Notes under the pieces: generated by a model
Told to the model about the DNA's origin: nothing
Seen by the model: only the letters and a program-made list of their open reading frames with translations
Database searches by the model: none
Shown here: piece by piece, positions 34,059 to 43,857 of the stretch
Layout: every line of letters begins with the position of its first letter
Numbering within the stretch: the stretch's first letter is position 1
Program-made: the position numbers and the translations under genes
Assembly: GCA_963790435.1 (NCBI GenBank)
Contig: CAWBOI010000001.1
Span: forward strand, 372,001 to 436,000
Direction of reading: 5' to 3'
DNA from: Ilyomonas sp963790435
GTDB taxonomy: Bacteria; Bacteroidota; Bacteroidia; Chitinophagales; Chitinophagaceae
DNA: 64,000 nucleotides

Positions 34059-36008
34059 ATGCCTGCCAGAATAATACTGCTGCTGCGTTGCTTTTTGTTT
34101 TTGCCCGTTTTTTTCTCGCTCCATTCTTTCGCGCAATACATTACCAATGGCACAGCAACGAAAATCAATTGCAACTGTTATCAACTTACCGATTCCATAG
34201 GCTGGCAGAGCGGAAGCGTTTGGAATTACCAAAAAATCAATCTCGACAGTTCATTCGATTTTCATTTTAATGTTTTCTTAGGCTGCCGTGATTTGCTGGG
34301 TGCTGATGGTATTGTTTTTATTCTTCAAACCGTGAATACAAGTGTTGGTGTAGAAGGCTCCGGGCTTGGTTTCCAAGGCGTTTCTCCATCGGTTGGCATT
34401 TCGTTAGACACATGGCAAAATACAGACTACTACGATCCGGCATTCGATCATATCACCATTCAACTCAACGGACACATTCAGCATGATGGTCAGGATTTAG
34501 CAGGCCCCATTCCTGCCTCTGCTTACTCGGATAACATTGAAGATTGCAAATGGCATACTTTCCGTATTACATGGGATGCTGCCACACAAACCATCGCAGC
34601 TTACTTTGACGGTGCTTTTCGTTTAAAAGCGCAGTATGATTTGGCAGGCAAAGTTTTTAACAATGATCCAAAAGTGTATTGGGGTTTTAGTGGTTCAACA
34701 GGTGGAGAATATAATGTGCAGAAGTTTTGCACTTCGTTGAATTCAAATTTTATTTCGCGTCCCGACACAGCCATCTGCATCGGTAATACCTTACAGTTTG
34801 CTGATTCTTCAGAATCGTTTACCGCTATTAAAAATTATTATTGGGATTTTGGCGATGGCAATAGCAGTACCATTGTCAATCCACCGGCACATCTTTACAC
34901 ATCACCTGGCAGTTATGTGGTTAAGCACATTATTACCGGTGCGGATGGTTGTCTCGATTCATTGGGCAAGATGGTAAATATTGGCAGTTATCCCCGTGCT
35001 GATTTTGGTTTACGGGATACCTGCACAAATAAATTGCTGGGCGTTACCGATAAAACGTACAATGCTTATGGTGTTGCAGCGAAATGGACATGGTGGTTGG
35101 ATGATAGTGTTGTATCAAACGATTCTTTGCCTCTCATTAGTAACCTTACGTTAGGTACGCATAATTTGCAACTTGCAGAAACAAGCGTGTATGGTTGTCC
35201 TTCCGATACGGTTATGAAAAGCTTTTCTGTGCATCCTACGCCGGTAGTTAATATAATTGCTAACAATGGATGCTGGCAGCAGCCCATTTCTTTTTCCGGC
35301 AAACAGATAGACAATGCAACCCATCTCATTCAATGGAACTGGAACTTTGCGAATGGTGCACTGTTGCACGGACAAACGACTGAGTTTGCTTTTGCGCAGG
35401 GTGGAGAACAAACGATTCATCTTACAGCGCTTGCCGATAATGGTTGTACTTCCAACGATACCTCGGTACAAATTCTTGTGGAAGACGTTTCGGTACATGC
35501 CGGTAACGATACTTCGGTTCAATGGGATAAACCTTTCTCTTTGGCTCCCACCTGGAGCGGACATTTTATGGGTACACCCACTTTTAACTGGTCGCCGCCG
35601 GTGGGTTTAAATAGCACGAATGTGCCTGATCCGGTCGCTATTTTGGAACACGATCAGACTTACTACTTAACCGTTACTACCGATGAGGGATGCAGTGCAA
35701 TGAACGGGGTGAAAATTAGTGCTTTTAGAAACTTTGGTGTGCTTGTGCCGACTGCCTTTACGCCTAACGGCGATGGATTGAATGATATTTTATTGCCAAG
35801 ATACAATGGCATTAAACAATTGAACCGATTTGCGATTTACAACCGTTTAGGTGACCTCGTTTTTCAGACTTCCGACATGAAGAAAGGTTGGGATGGAACT
35901 TATAAAAATGCAACCGGCAACATAGAAACTTTTGTTTGGTTAGTCAATGCAGTGGGCTTTGATGATAAAATCTATCAGTTGAAAGGAACGGTTACGTTGA
36001 TAAGATAA
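34059..36008 (+). CDS. Secreted lectin-like PKD protein with type B T9SS C-terminal domain
   Basis: Translation from ATG 34059 gives a signal peptide (residues 1-24) and a product of about 649 residues. Residues 30-215 match an L-type (legume) lectin fold (DGIVFILQTV, GISLDTWQN, WHTFRITWDA). A PKD domain follows (YYWDFGDGNSSTI, residues about 255-310) and a second degenerate one (IQWNWNFANG). The end (VPTAFTPNGDGLND to GTVTLIR) is the gliding-motility-associated C-terminal domain that directs secretion by the type IX system. The protein should be displayed on the surface and bind glycans. The upstream open frame was judged non-coding. Confidence 0.85.
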   Translation: MPARIILLLRCFLFLPVFFSLHSFAQYITNGTATKINCNCYQLTDSIGWQSGSVWNYQKINLDSSFDFHFNVFLGCRDLLGADGIVFILQTVNTSVGVEGSGLGFQGVSPSVGISLDTWQNTDYYDPAFDHITIQLNGHIQHDGQDLAGPIPASAYSDNIEDCKWHTFRITWDAATQTIAAYFDGAFRLKAQYDLAGKVFNNDPKVYWGFSGSTGGEYNVQKFCTSLNSNFISRPDTAICIGNTLQFADSSESFTAIKNYYWDFGDGNSSTIVNPPAHLYTSPGSYVVKHIITGADGCLDSLGKMVNIGSYPRADFGLRDTCTNKLLGVTDKTYNAYGVAAKWTWWLDDSVVSNDSLPLISNLTLGTHNLQLAETSVYGCPSDTVMKSFSVHPTPVVNIIANNGCWQQPISFSGKQIDNATHLIQWNWNFANGALLHGQTTEFAFAQGGEQTIHLTALADNGCTSNDTSVQILVEDVSVHAGNDTSVQWDKPFSLAPTWSGHFMGTPTFNWSPPVGLNSTNVPDPVAILEHDQTYYLTVTTDEGCSAMNGVKISAFRNFGVLVPTAFTPNGDGLNDILLPRYNGIKQLNRFAIYNRLGDLVFQTSDMKKGWDGTYKNATGNIETFVWLVNAVGFDDKIYQLKGTVTLIR

Positions 36009-36225
36009 TGAGTTTTTAGAGGGTAATACAGGTGCATAAGATGTCTTGTAAAGGCTGCTTGTTTTAGCAAAAAAATGTACAAAAACAAAAGTGTATTTCC
36101 TACTCATTTCGCTTAGCAAGAGTTCTAACCAGTAGAGAAGCTGTTAAGTTGTATCAGTCACCTTCTCGTGCAAGCGTCAAACATTCGCACATGGATTATT
36201 CCATGAAAATCTTCGACAACAAAAT

Positions 36226-37275
36226 TTATTGCTTTGACACAGCAATGGCACGCACTTCGGCCTTGTTATCGCTGCCATCAGTCAGATAGACCGGAGTACC
36301 GTTCTTCCAGTATTTTGCTCTTACGAGATTGCCCGTTTGTTCTGTTGCAGCTACATAAACATCTGATCCGGAGACTGCAATTGATACCGCATCATTGTAT
36401 CCTACGTTGCTTAATGATATAGGTGTGCTATTTTTCCAATAAGCAGTCTCACTTCCATTACCAAGTGCATATACATCTGAACCTGATACAGCTATGGAGC
36501 TGATGAAGTCGACCCCACTCAACGAGGTGTCCTGTGGCAGATAAGTCAAAGTGCCATTCTTCCAATAAACGGGAGAGTTGTTATTTATGCTACCCGCGAG
36601 GTAAACATCAGCCCCAGATGTAACTGCAGTGTCAATTTCTGACAGACCAACGCTATCAGGGCCGCTGTATCGTACCGGAATGCCATTTTTCCAATAAATA
36701 ATTTCGCCGTCATTGTCAAAGCCACGTCCGCCAACATAAATATCTGTTCCTAAAACAGCAATGGCAAAAGCCTGATAGGAACACTTTATACTATCATTCA
36801 AAACAATCTTTTCTCCATTTTTCCAGTACATAGATACATTATAACCGTTAGCTGCCATTTTATTTCCGGTTATGTACACATCGGAACCAACAACAGCAAT
36901 GGAATAAGGATAAATGCTTTCTGAGCCATTGGAAAGCAACACCGGAATGCCATTTTTCCAATATGTGGGCGTAACAATGTGATCTGCATTAATCTGGATG
37001 CCGACTACATAAACATCCGGGCCGGACAGTGTCATAGCGAGCGCTTGCGATAAAGTTGTTTCTGAACTCAACCTCAATGGTTGGACGACACCATTCCTCC
37101 AGAGTGTTGCCTTATTGTTTAACATACCCGCAACGTACACATTTATATCTCCGGATGGTGGGGTATCCGATTTTTTACAATCGGTAAAAAGAAAAAGGAA
37201 TACGGAAGCAGATAGAAAATAAGTAAGGTAAGGTATAATTTTTTTTCCATAATTTTTTACACTGAAATCGAACAT
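36226..37275 (-). CDS. Lipoprotein with propeller-like YWKNG repeats
   Basis: From ATG 37275 the protein has about 349 residues with a lipoprotein signal (LFLFTDCKKSD). The rest is seven or so repeats of about 45 residues, each with a YWKNG(T/I)PV segment and VSGSDVYVAG. This is the pattern of a beta-propeller-like surface protein. Similar sequence families occur in Bacteroidota and are unnamed. A longer start at 37296 is equally possible. It stands alone, convergent to the lectin gene. The function is unknown. Confidence 0.6.
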   Translation of the reverse strand: MFDFSVKNYGKKIIPYLTYFLSASVFLFLFTDCKKSDTPPSGDINVYVAGMLNNKATLWRNGVVQPLRLSSETTLSQALAMTLSGPDVYVVGIQINADHIVTPTYWKNGIPVLLSNGSESIYPYSIAVVGSDVYITGNKMAANGYNVSMYWKNGEKIVLNDSIKCSYQAFAIAVLGTDIYVGGRGFDNDGEIIYWKNGIPVRYSGPDSVGLSEIDTAVTSGADVYLAGSINNNSPVYWKNGTLTYLPQDTSLSGVDFISSIAVSGSDVYALGNGSETAYWKNSTPISLSNVGYNDAVSIAVSGSDVYVAATEQTGNLVRAKYWKNGTPVYLTDGSDNKAEVRAIAVSKQ

Positions 37276-37527
37276 AAGTAAAACCGTTAAAAGCATAAAA
37301 AATATTATTTTCTTCTCTGCTCGGAAGAGGCTGTGAGTACTGATAATAGTTTGCTAAATAGAACAAAGCAGATGCTATCTGTACGCTTCTTTTCGGGCGG
37401 CTTTGAGCTAAAAAACAATCATAAAATGATCACTTCTTTTAGAAAACGCAACCATTGCCGATTATTGGATGAAAACAAAACATGCAGAACAAGAAACAAA
37501 ACCGACATTTACCCCAAAAGAATTTAT

Positions 37528-37842
37528 ATGGGTTTTGATCAATATCATGAGCCGCCGCGCGAGCTGAGTCAGGAAACAAGAACCATTGCCCGTATGCTGG
37601 CATCACTTACCGAAGAAGCAGAAGCCATTAACTGGTACGAGCAACGCATATCTGTTGAAAAAGACAAAGATGCAAAAGCCATTATGCAAAACGCCCAGGA
37701 AGAAGAATTTAAACACTTTGGAATGGACCTCGAATTCCTGCTTCGCAAAATGCCAAAATGGAAAATCACTTTGCAGGCAATCCTTTTTCAATCGGGCGAT
37801 ATTGTAAAGCTTGGCGAAAGAGGTGAACACAATGCTGAATAA
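37528..37842 (+). CDS. Encapsulated ferritin-like protein (EncFtn family)
   Basis: From ATG 37528 (MGFDQYHEPPRELSQETR) the protein has 104 residues and two helices, matching EncFtn: EEAEAINWYEQR with Glu32, and EEEFKHFGM with Glu60 and His63, the di-iron ligands, then the PKWKITLQAILF segment. EncFtn is normally packed in an encapsulin shell to store iron. No encapsulin gene follows in this window, and there is no cargo-loading peptide at the C-terminus (ends RGEHNAE). It may work outside a shell or the shell gene is elsewhere. The longer upstream frame is not translated sensibly. Confidence 0.75.
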   Translation: MGFDQYHEPPRELSQETRTIARMLASLTEEAEAINWYEQRISVEKDKDAKAIMQNAQEEEFKHFGMDLEFLLRKMPKWKITLQAILFQSGDIVKLGERGEHNAE

Positions 37843-38126
37843 TAAAAATGGTTTGTTGCTGCAATATTAGTTAGATAGGTATAGTTGCCGAACTACCTTG
37901 CCCGCTGTTAAATCGCCCCATTTATGCATTCATTTTTTTATTGAACAGTGATTTTTACAGTTCAATATGAAGAGAGCATGAATGAGAAGAACAGTCGTTG
38001 AAAACAAATTGATTTCACTGTCAATTTAGCCTGGTAAAGCACAACCAATAGCTAAGCTGTTAAGTTTTATCAACCTTGTTCCTGATCAGAAAACAAGCTT
38101 TATTTTTATGCTTTAATTCTTATTAC

Positions 38127-38684
38127 ATGCGGTTAGTATTGGTGTTTATTGTGATGATATTGGCCACTGTTACAAAGGCGCAAAATCTTATGCAGAATGG
38201 CATTGGCTGGTTTCCTCCGGCTTCAACAGATGGTATTGCGTTTCATCGCCTGCCTTACAACGACAGTATTTCGCACAGCAAATGGTCGTTCAGCAAATAT
38301 GTAAGTTTGTCAAGCGGATATTCTTTCTTCAAAGGCGGTAGTGCATCATTCGTTTCAGCTCCGGTAGGTGTGCAGTTGAACCGTAGTGTAAGCAATCATT
38401 TTACTGCGTTTGCAGGCATATCGGTAGCACCCACTTATTTTAATTTCAACAGTGCTTTTTTACCCAATGCTTTCACCAAAGAGAATGCGGGAAATGCATT
38501 TTTGAAAACGAATAACCTAAATATGTATTCAAAGGCTGAGTTGGGATTGATGTACACCAACGAAGCAAAAACATTTTCCATTTCGGGTAGCATTGGTGTA
38601 CAAAGAAGCAGCTATCCGGTTTTTTATCCTACCGCAACACAAAAGGGACAAAACCAAAGCTTTCCTCCCAATAGATTACAATAG
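38127..38684 (+). CDS. Outer-membrane-like beta-barrel protein, short
   Basis: Translation from ATG 38127 gives 185 residues with a signal peptide (MRLVLVFIVMILATVTKAQ) and a mature part rich in aromatic/Gly/Ser strands alternating with turns (VSLSSGYSFFKGG, FTAFAGISVAPTYF), typical of a small barrel. The family is not recognised. It lies alone between an intergenic gap and the convergent transporter gene. Function in the outer membrane is inferred from composition only. Confidence 0.55.
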   Translation: MRLVLVFIVMILATVTKAQNLMQNGIGWFPPASTDGIAFHRLPYNDSISHSKWSFSKYVSLSSGYSFFKGGSASFVSAPVGVQLNRSVSNHFTAFAGISVAPTYFNFNSAFLPNAFTKENAGNAFLKTNNLNMYSKAELGLMYTNEAKTFSISGSIGVQRSSYPVFYPTATQKGQNQSFPPNRLQ

Positions 38685-38775
38685 AATTGTACCTACACTA
38701 TGCAATCTTAGATGGTATTTCTTTTTCAACCAATCTGCTTTTTCTATCCAATTTTTTCGTGCAAAAACAAACCTT

Positions 38776-39369
38776 CTATTTGGCTCCAATCGGAAGCACT
38801 ACTTTTCCATACACTTCATTTAGTATCTGTGCTACACAGGCATAAAATGCTGACATACCACATACAATACCTTCATAACCCGCAATGGTATGTAGCGATT
38901 TGTTGCCTGTAAAATCGGAGGCTGCTAATAAAAAGAACAAAACAGTTAGCGTGAAGAAAACGATTTGCAACACGCGGCTCAACCGCAGTGTGCCGATGAA
39001 CATGAACAATGTAAACAATCCCCATAAAAACAAATACCAGCCCATACCCGTTTCGCCTGAAGCATACGATGCGCCAAAGCTTGTTTTTGGGATGAGCCAG
39101 ATGGCAATTAACGATAGCCAAAACGCACCATACGCTGTGAAAGCTGTTGCGCCAAACGTGTTGTTCTTTTTCCACTCCTGCAAGCCAGCGAATAACTGCG
39201 CAAGCCCGCCCATAAAAATGCCCATTCCTATTATTACGGAGTTCAATTCAAAGAGTCCGGCATTGTGAAGGTTGAGAAGTGTAGTGGTCATTCCGAAGCC
39301 CAGCAAGCCTAAGGGTGCGGGATTGGCGGTCGTGTCTTTTACAATTGTGATTGTGTCGTTGGTAATCAT
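38776..39369 (-). CDS. satP: Acetate uptake transporter, GPR1/FUN34/YaaH family
   Basis: The 197-residue protein has six membrane helices and begins with the family signature NPAPLGLLGFGMTTTLLN at residues 17-34. FGATAFTAYGAFWLSL is the second conserved stretch. Members such as SatP and YaaH import acetate and succinate with protons. It is a single gene convergent to the barrel protein. The motif gcaaaaacaaaccttc overlaps or touches its stop (38761-38776). Confidence 0.85.
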   Translation of the reverse strand: MITNDTITIVKDTTANPAPLGLLGFGMTTTLLNLHNAGLFELNSVIIGMGIFMGGLAQLFAGLQEWKKNNTFGATAFTAYGAFWLSLIAIWLIPKTSFGASYASGETGMGWYLFLWGLFTLFMFIGTLRLSRVLQIVFFTLTVLFFLLAASDFTGNKSLHTIAGYEGIVCGMSAFYACVAQILNEVYGKVVLPIGAK

Positions 39370-39501
39370 GGCAAGTGTTGGTTTTAAGTAAATAAAATGT
39401 AAGATAATGTGGAAGCGTTAACTGTGGTTTACTTTTTTAAAGTGTTTGATTTATGGTAAGAATGCGTATCCGTATTGCCAAACGATTAATAGAAATACAA
39501 C

Positions 39502-39530
39502 CGTCACTGCGAGGCACGAAGCAGTCTGTG
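39502..39530. repeat. REP-like dispersed repeat
   Basis: The sequence cgtcactgcgaggcacgaa followed by gcagtctgtg resembles a known Bacteroidota interspersed repeat (cgtcattgcgaggaacgaagcaatct). The 39370-39725 gap holds no gene, only this element and a short AT hairpin region before the mqnE promoter. Confidence 0.55.
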
Positions 39531-39709
39531 CATTACACACAGAAATTGCTTGTGAGTGGTGAGTGAATGAAGCATGCAGGCTCAAGTGACGAACCCCAAA
39601 AATTCGTGCAAAACGAAAAGAAAATTCATGCGTTTTATTCTCGCTTCAATTTTAACACAAACGCAATGCAACACCCTATTTAAGCGAAGATCACTCACCA
39701 AACCGCATG

Positions 39710-39717
39710 TACCTTTG
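39710..39717 (+). promoter_or_regulatory. Candidate -7 box of mqnE
   Basis: TACCTTTG matches TAnnTTTG, followed by C, and lies 8 bp before the ATG at 39726, so the leader would be almost absent. A -33 box is not clear. Confidence 0.45.
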
Positions 39718-39725
39718 CACCAAAT

Positions 39726-40919
39726 ATGAATGAAAACAAAATGGTTGCTGTTACCCATCACATCGAAAGGTTAGTTCAGTCAGAACAAGACAGAGAGTTA
39801 AAAAACATAGGTTATAAAGTCATCAACGGGCAACGCCTTTCATTTGATGATGGCGTTCTGTTATTCCAAAAAGCATCGCTTCCCTTTGTTGGCGCACTGG
39901 CTAATTGGGTGCGTGAACAAAAGCATGGCAACATCACTTATTTTAACCGCAATTTTCATATTGAGCCAACGAATGTTTGTGTGTTTTCATGCGCGTTTTG
40001 CTCGTACAGTCGCTTGTATGCACATCGCGATGAAGGCTGGGAACTGAGCACAAATCAAATGCTCCACATTGTGCGTAGCTACGATGGAAAACCTGTAACT
40101 GAAGTACACATTGTGGGTGGTGTTCATCCTAAATTGAACCTGAATTTTTTTATTGATTTGATGCAAAAAATAAAAGCTCATCGCCCCGATTTGCATATCA
40201 AAGGTTATACCGCGGTTGAGTTAGATTATATGTTTCGCAAAGCAAAAGTATCGGTTGAAGAAGGTATGAAACGCTTGCACAGCGCGGGTTTGGACTCGAT
40301 GCCCGGTGGTGGTGCTGAAATTTTTCATCCCGAAATAAGAGAACAGATTTGTGCTGATAAAGTAGATGCAGAAGGATGGCTCAACATTCACCGTACCGCA
40401 CATCAATTGGGTATGCACACCAATGCCACCATGCTCTATGGACATATTGAAAAGCCCTGGCATCGCGTTGACCACATGGAGCGGCTCAGAAGTTTGCAAG
40501 ATGAAACCGGAGGCTTCAACACATTTATTCCACTTAAGTTTCGTAACAAAAACAACGACATGAGCAGCATCAAAGAAGCGTCTGTTGGAGAAGATATGAA
40601 GCTATACGCTGTGGCGCGTTTGTACATGGATAACTTCCCGCATTTGAAAGCCTATTGGCCGATGTTGGGCAGACAAAATGCACAACTTTCCCTTTCGTTT
40701 GGTGTGAATGATTTGGATGGAACGATTGATGATACTACTAAAATTTACTCCATGGCGGGCAGTGAAGAACAAACACCTTCGCTTAGCACAGCGCAGTTGG
40801 TTGCCTTGATTCAACAAGTGGGCAGAGAACCTGTTGAGCGCGATACATTGTACAACATGATTAAAAATTATGCAAATGAAAACATTGCAGAAATGGAAGC
40901 GAATCCTTTGTACAATTGA
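39726..40919 (+). CDS. mqnE: Aminofutalosine synthase (radical SAM)
   Basis: The 397-residue protein has the radical SAM Cys85, Cys89 and Cys92 (CVFSCAFC) and the MqnE-type sequence FNRNFHIEPTNVC, GGVHPKLNLNFF, LHSAGLDSMPGGGAEIF and FNTFIPLKFRNKNN. MqnE joins 3-[(1-carboxyvinyl)oxy]benzoate to SAM to make aminofutalosine in the futalosine route to menaquinone. It is cytoplasmic. Other mqn genes are not in the window. MqnC, a related enzyme, is less likely because the PGGGAEIF and KPWHRVDH blocks match MqnE. Confidence 0.9.
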   Translation: MNENKMVAVTHHIERLVQSEQDRELKNIGYKVINGQRLSFDDGVLLFQKASLPFVGALANWVREQKHGNITYFNRNFHIEPTNVCVFSCAFCSYSRLYAHRDEGWELSTNQMLHIVRSYDGKPVTEVHIVGGVHPKLNLNFFIDLMQKIKAHRPDLHIKGYTAVELDYMFRKAKVSVEEGMKRLHSAGLDSMPGGGAEIFHPEIREQICADKVDAEGWLNIHRTAHQLGMHTNATMLYGHIEKPWHRVDHMERLRSLQDETGGFNTFIPLKFRNKNNDMSSIKEASVGEDMKLYAVARLYMDNFPHLKAYWPMLGRQNAQLSLSFGVNDLDGTIDDTTKIYSMAGSEEQTPSLSTAQLVALIQQVGREPVERDTLYNMIKNYANENIAEMEANPLYN

Positions 40920-40993
40920 TGGCTTTTAAGACAACCTGCGGAGGTTTGTTTTTGGCAATATTATTTCAGGAAAGAGGGTTCAAGTGTTGTGTG

Positions 40994-42100
40994 TTAATTG
41001 CTGAGTCCGGTTTCCATGTTTAATGGCGTCAAAATATATAATACCTGCGTGTTCTTATCAGAATCCGCATAGTGATGAATGTACATAAACTCGAAGCAGT
41101 TACCCATTTTTACAAGCGGAAAAAAGAAGGCGCCATGTTGTATCCAAAACGTTGTGCCATCGGAGTAACCAAAAACATTGGAAGGGTTGATTAACTCACC
41201 GTTTGTATCGTATAAAAAAATTACTGTGTTGCGTTTTTGAATTGCCTTTTTTGAGAGCGAGGTTACATCAATTTGGCCTACGTTCGCAGCATTGTATTTT
41301 AGTTTGTCGGTTGAAAGACTAAATGAATCAATAGAAGGCTCATTGTTCATAAATTCTTTAAAGGTTTTATAAACCCCTTTCTTAAATGATTTAATAGTCA
41401 AAGCAGGAACATTAAATCGCTCTGCGTATCTATCTGTAATCTGATGATTGTTGTACTGTTTTCTCTTTACAATATTATCTACATTGATGTGCTCAATTTT
41501 ATACATAATTGGTTGCAACATTTCTTTTACTGCCGTTGTAAACAATTTGCCAAAATGAAATGTAACCGAATAGCTAGTATCTATTCTTGCAGCCGGATAG
41601 AGTGTGTCTGCCACTCTATAATAACATTCCACTTCAAGGTTGATATTGTTGTAATTTGATTCATTTAAAAGCTCAAAACCGGCATTGAAGTGTTCGAGAA
41701 GTTCATAGCGCGGAGTGATGGAAAACTTTTTTATATAGCACACCAATTGGTTTTGTACAGATTGCTTTCCTGTTGAATAATAATTGTTGAAATAGTGGTT
41801 AAGATTGGAAGCAAGCCCACCATAAAGGTTAAATTTTCTGTTGATTGCTTTGCTAAACTGAAACAACGGTACGTTCCAGTTAAGGGCTACAAAACTTGTA
41901 TCATAACGAACATCAATAAACGATAGATGGTCGAAAGGTAACTGTACTTCAGATGTACTTTCGGATTTGGCTTCCAGATTAAAAAACAGGCACTTCGCGT
42001 TTAATATCCAGCCGCTGTCTTTTTTGTTCGTGTTGTCGTATTGAGCTATGGAAGTTTTTTGTATGGCTGCCAGCAGAATAAAAAGTAAAACAACTCTCAT
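40994..42100 (-). CDS. Secreted hypothetical protein
   Basis: The 368-residue protein has a signal peptide (MRVVLLFILLAAIQKTSIAQ). The N-terminal half is beta-rich (LAQF-like strands, FSKAINRKFNLYGGLASNLN) and the C-terminal part (KYNAANVGQIDVTSLSKKAI, TNGELINPSNVFGYSDGTTFW) resembles a surface beta-sandwich. No family is recognised. It is probably periplasmic or outer-membrane-associated. It stands alone between mqnE and the bestrophin gene. Confidence 0.55.
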   Translation of the reverse strand: MRVVLLFILLAAIQKTSIAQYDNTNKKDSGWILNAKCLFFNLEAKSESTSEVQLPFDHLSFIDVRYDTSFVALNWNVPLFQFSKAINRKFNLYGGLASNLNHYFNNYYSTGKQSVQNQLVCYIKKFSITPRYELLEHFNAGFELLNESNYNNINLEVECYYRVADTLYPAARIDTSYSVTFHFGKLFTTAVKEMLQPIMYKIEHINVDNIVKRKQYNNHQITDRYAERFNVPALTIKSFKKGVYKTFKEFMNNEPSIDSFSLSTDKLKYNAANVGQIDVTSLSKKAIQKRNTVIFLYDTNGELINPSNVFGYSDGTTFWIQHGAFFFPLVKMGNCFEFMYIHHYADSDKNTQVLYILTPLNMETGLSN

Positions 42101-42217
42101 TAATTGCAGTTTAGCAGTGTTAATTGGATTTCAGACAAAAGTATCGGTTTCAGAGTTTTGAGAAAACAGTATTATAACCTTGTACGATTGCGTTTTTTGT
42201 TTTCGCTCAAATCTTAC

Positions 42218-43093
42218 TCACAAAATTTCCTCTACGCTTTGCTTAATATTCATTGCCATGCGTTGCAATGGCAAATCGTTGTTATCGGTGCCAAACGGTT
42301 CTTCAATCTCTTCGGCAATCAGCTCCAAACTTGCCAGTACATAAAAAATAAATGTTACTACCAGCACAGCATACCAGCCTAAACTAAACACATAACCAAA
42401 CGGCAGTGTGGCTACATAAATAAAAATGAATTTTTTTATAAATGAACTATAGGATGAAGGAATGGGTGTGTTTTTAATTCGCTCGCACGCGCCGCAAATG
42501 TCAAGAAACGATTGCATTTCGGAATTCAGCACAATCAATTGCTCACCGCTAAGAGTATTGCTTTTATAAAGATGATGAATACGCAGCCACATAGCAGACA
42601 CAATTTGGTTGGGAAGATGCTTCTGCGTGTTCAGCCCGGGTAATTCAGCATGCAGAGACTCGTCTAATTCCAACCTGACAACGTGAGATTGCAAATGCCG
42701 TTTTAAATACAACGCAAACATGCCAATCAACCTGGCAAACAGTTCGCGCTCATTATTCATATCCTGCGGTAAAAATGTGTTTAATTTGATAGATAAGTTG
42801 CGGCTGTTGTTCGTTAGTGCACCCCATAACTTTCTACCTTCCCACCATCGGTCGTAAGCCGAGTTCGTGCGAAACACCATCAGCATTGAAATGGCAAAAC
42901 TTAACATCCCGTGCATCAGGGGAACATTCCGTAAATGATGGTCAACATCCAGTTGCAGCCAACGTTGTTCTATCCAAACAATAATTGCGGTGTAAGCTGC
43001 AATGCCAAACAGGAAAGGCAATAACCTTCGTATTGTATCACTTTTGGTGAGATTAAAAACAGACAGCCATTGTCTTTCATCAAAATGAGCCAT
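42218..43093 (-). CDS. Bestrophin family ion channel
   Basis: The 291-residue protein has four or more membrane helices and the bacterial bestrophin pattern: MLSFAISMLMVFRTNSAYDRWWEGRKLWG (residues about 44-72), SHLHAELPGL near the middle and a late hydrophobic pair. Bacterial bestrophins are pentameric channels, mostly for chloride or cations. YneE-type members are the closest. It is in the inner membrane. It lies alone on the minus strand. The function in this organism is not visible. Confidence 0.8.
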   Translation of the reverse strand: MAHFDERQWLSVFNLTKSDTIRRLLPFLFGIAAYTAIIVWIEQRWLQLDVDHHLRNVPLMHGMLSFAISMLMVFRTNSAYDRWWEGRKLWGALTNNSRNLSIKLNTFLPQDMNNERELFARLIGMFALYLKRHLQSHVVRLELDESLHAELPGLNTQKHLPNQIVSAMWLRIHHLYKSNTLSGEQLIVLNSEMQSFLDICGACERIKNTPIPSSYSSFIKKFIFIYVATLPFGYVFSLGWYAVLVVTFIFYVLASLELIAEEIEEPFGTDNNDLPLQRMAMNIKQSVEEIL

Positions 43094-43187
43094 ACGGCAA
43101 AATTAAGGGTGCAAGGAAATGTAGAAGCATTGATATAATGCTAACAGTTAGTTATTACTTTTCTTACAAAAGAAAACCGTTTTGTTT

Positions 43188-43697
43188 TTACACAATTTTC
43201 GCTGTTCTTTTTCCTAACTCAATCACTTCGCAATTTGTAATATTATTTCCATCAATCGCAAAGCGCAACAAAGTTCTTACCTGGTGCCAGCCGTGTATTC
43301 CGGCGGCGCCCGGATTCATGTGCAGGCACTTTAGCTTTTCATCATACATCACTTTGAGGATATGCGAATGACCAGAAATAAACAGTTGCGTCTGCTGTTG
43401 AACGATGATGTCTTTTACACCTGGCGCATACTTTTTGGGATAGCCTCCAATATGCTTTACCAACACTTTTACTTCCTCACAATAAAACAAAAGTTGCTCG
43501 GGAAATTCGCTTCTTACATCATAGCCATCAATGTTTCCACACACGCCTTTTAGCGGCTTAAAAGCACGAAGCTGATTCGCGATTTCTATCGTTCCAAAAT
43601 CGCCTGCATGCCATATTTCATCGCAGTGTTGGAAGTGTTTAAAAATGGCTTCGTCTAAGTAATTGTGCGTGTCGGAAAGCAAACCAATTTTTGTCAT
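43188..43697 (-). CDS. YfcE/MJ0936-type metallophosphoesterase
   Basis: The 169-residue protein carries the full metallophosphoesterase ladder: SDTHN at 8-12, WHAGDFG, CGNIDGYD, VKHIGGYPKKY and GHSH near 117-120. The length fits the compact YfcE family of phosphodiesterases, which bind two Mn2+ ions. It is cytoplasmic. It follows the bestrophin gene on the same strand with a gap of about 95 bp. The substrate is unknown. Confidence 0.85.
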   Translation of the reverse strand: MTKIGLLSDTHNYLDEAIFKHFQHCDEIWHAGDFGTIEIANQLRAFKPLKGVCGNIDGYDVRSEFPEQLLFYCEEVKVLVKHIGGYPKKYAPGVKDIIVQQQTQLFISGHSHILKVMYDEKLKCLHMNPGAAGIHGWHQVRTLLRFAIDGNNITNCEVIELGKRTAKIV

Positions 43698-43857
43698 TTG
43701 TTGTTCTTTAAAAAAACTGCCATGATAAGCAAATCTAAAACAACAAGATTGAGCTCCATGAGTTGTGAAAACTAAGGATGAATAAGTAAGATTAAATACC
43801 TGTTATCTGATTGCTTTTAATTTACTTTGGCTGCATTCTTGCACCAGCCGCAAGCAC

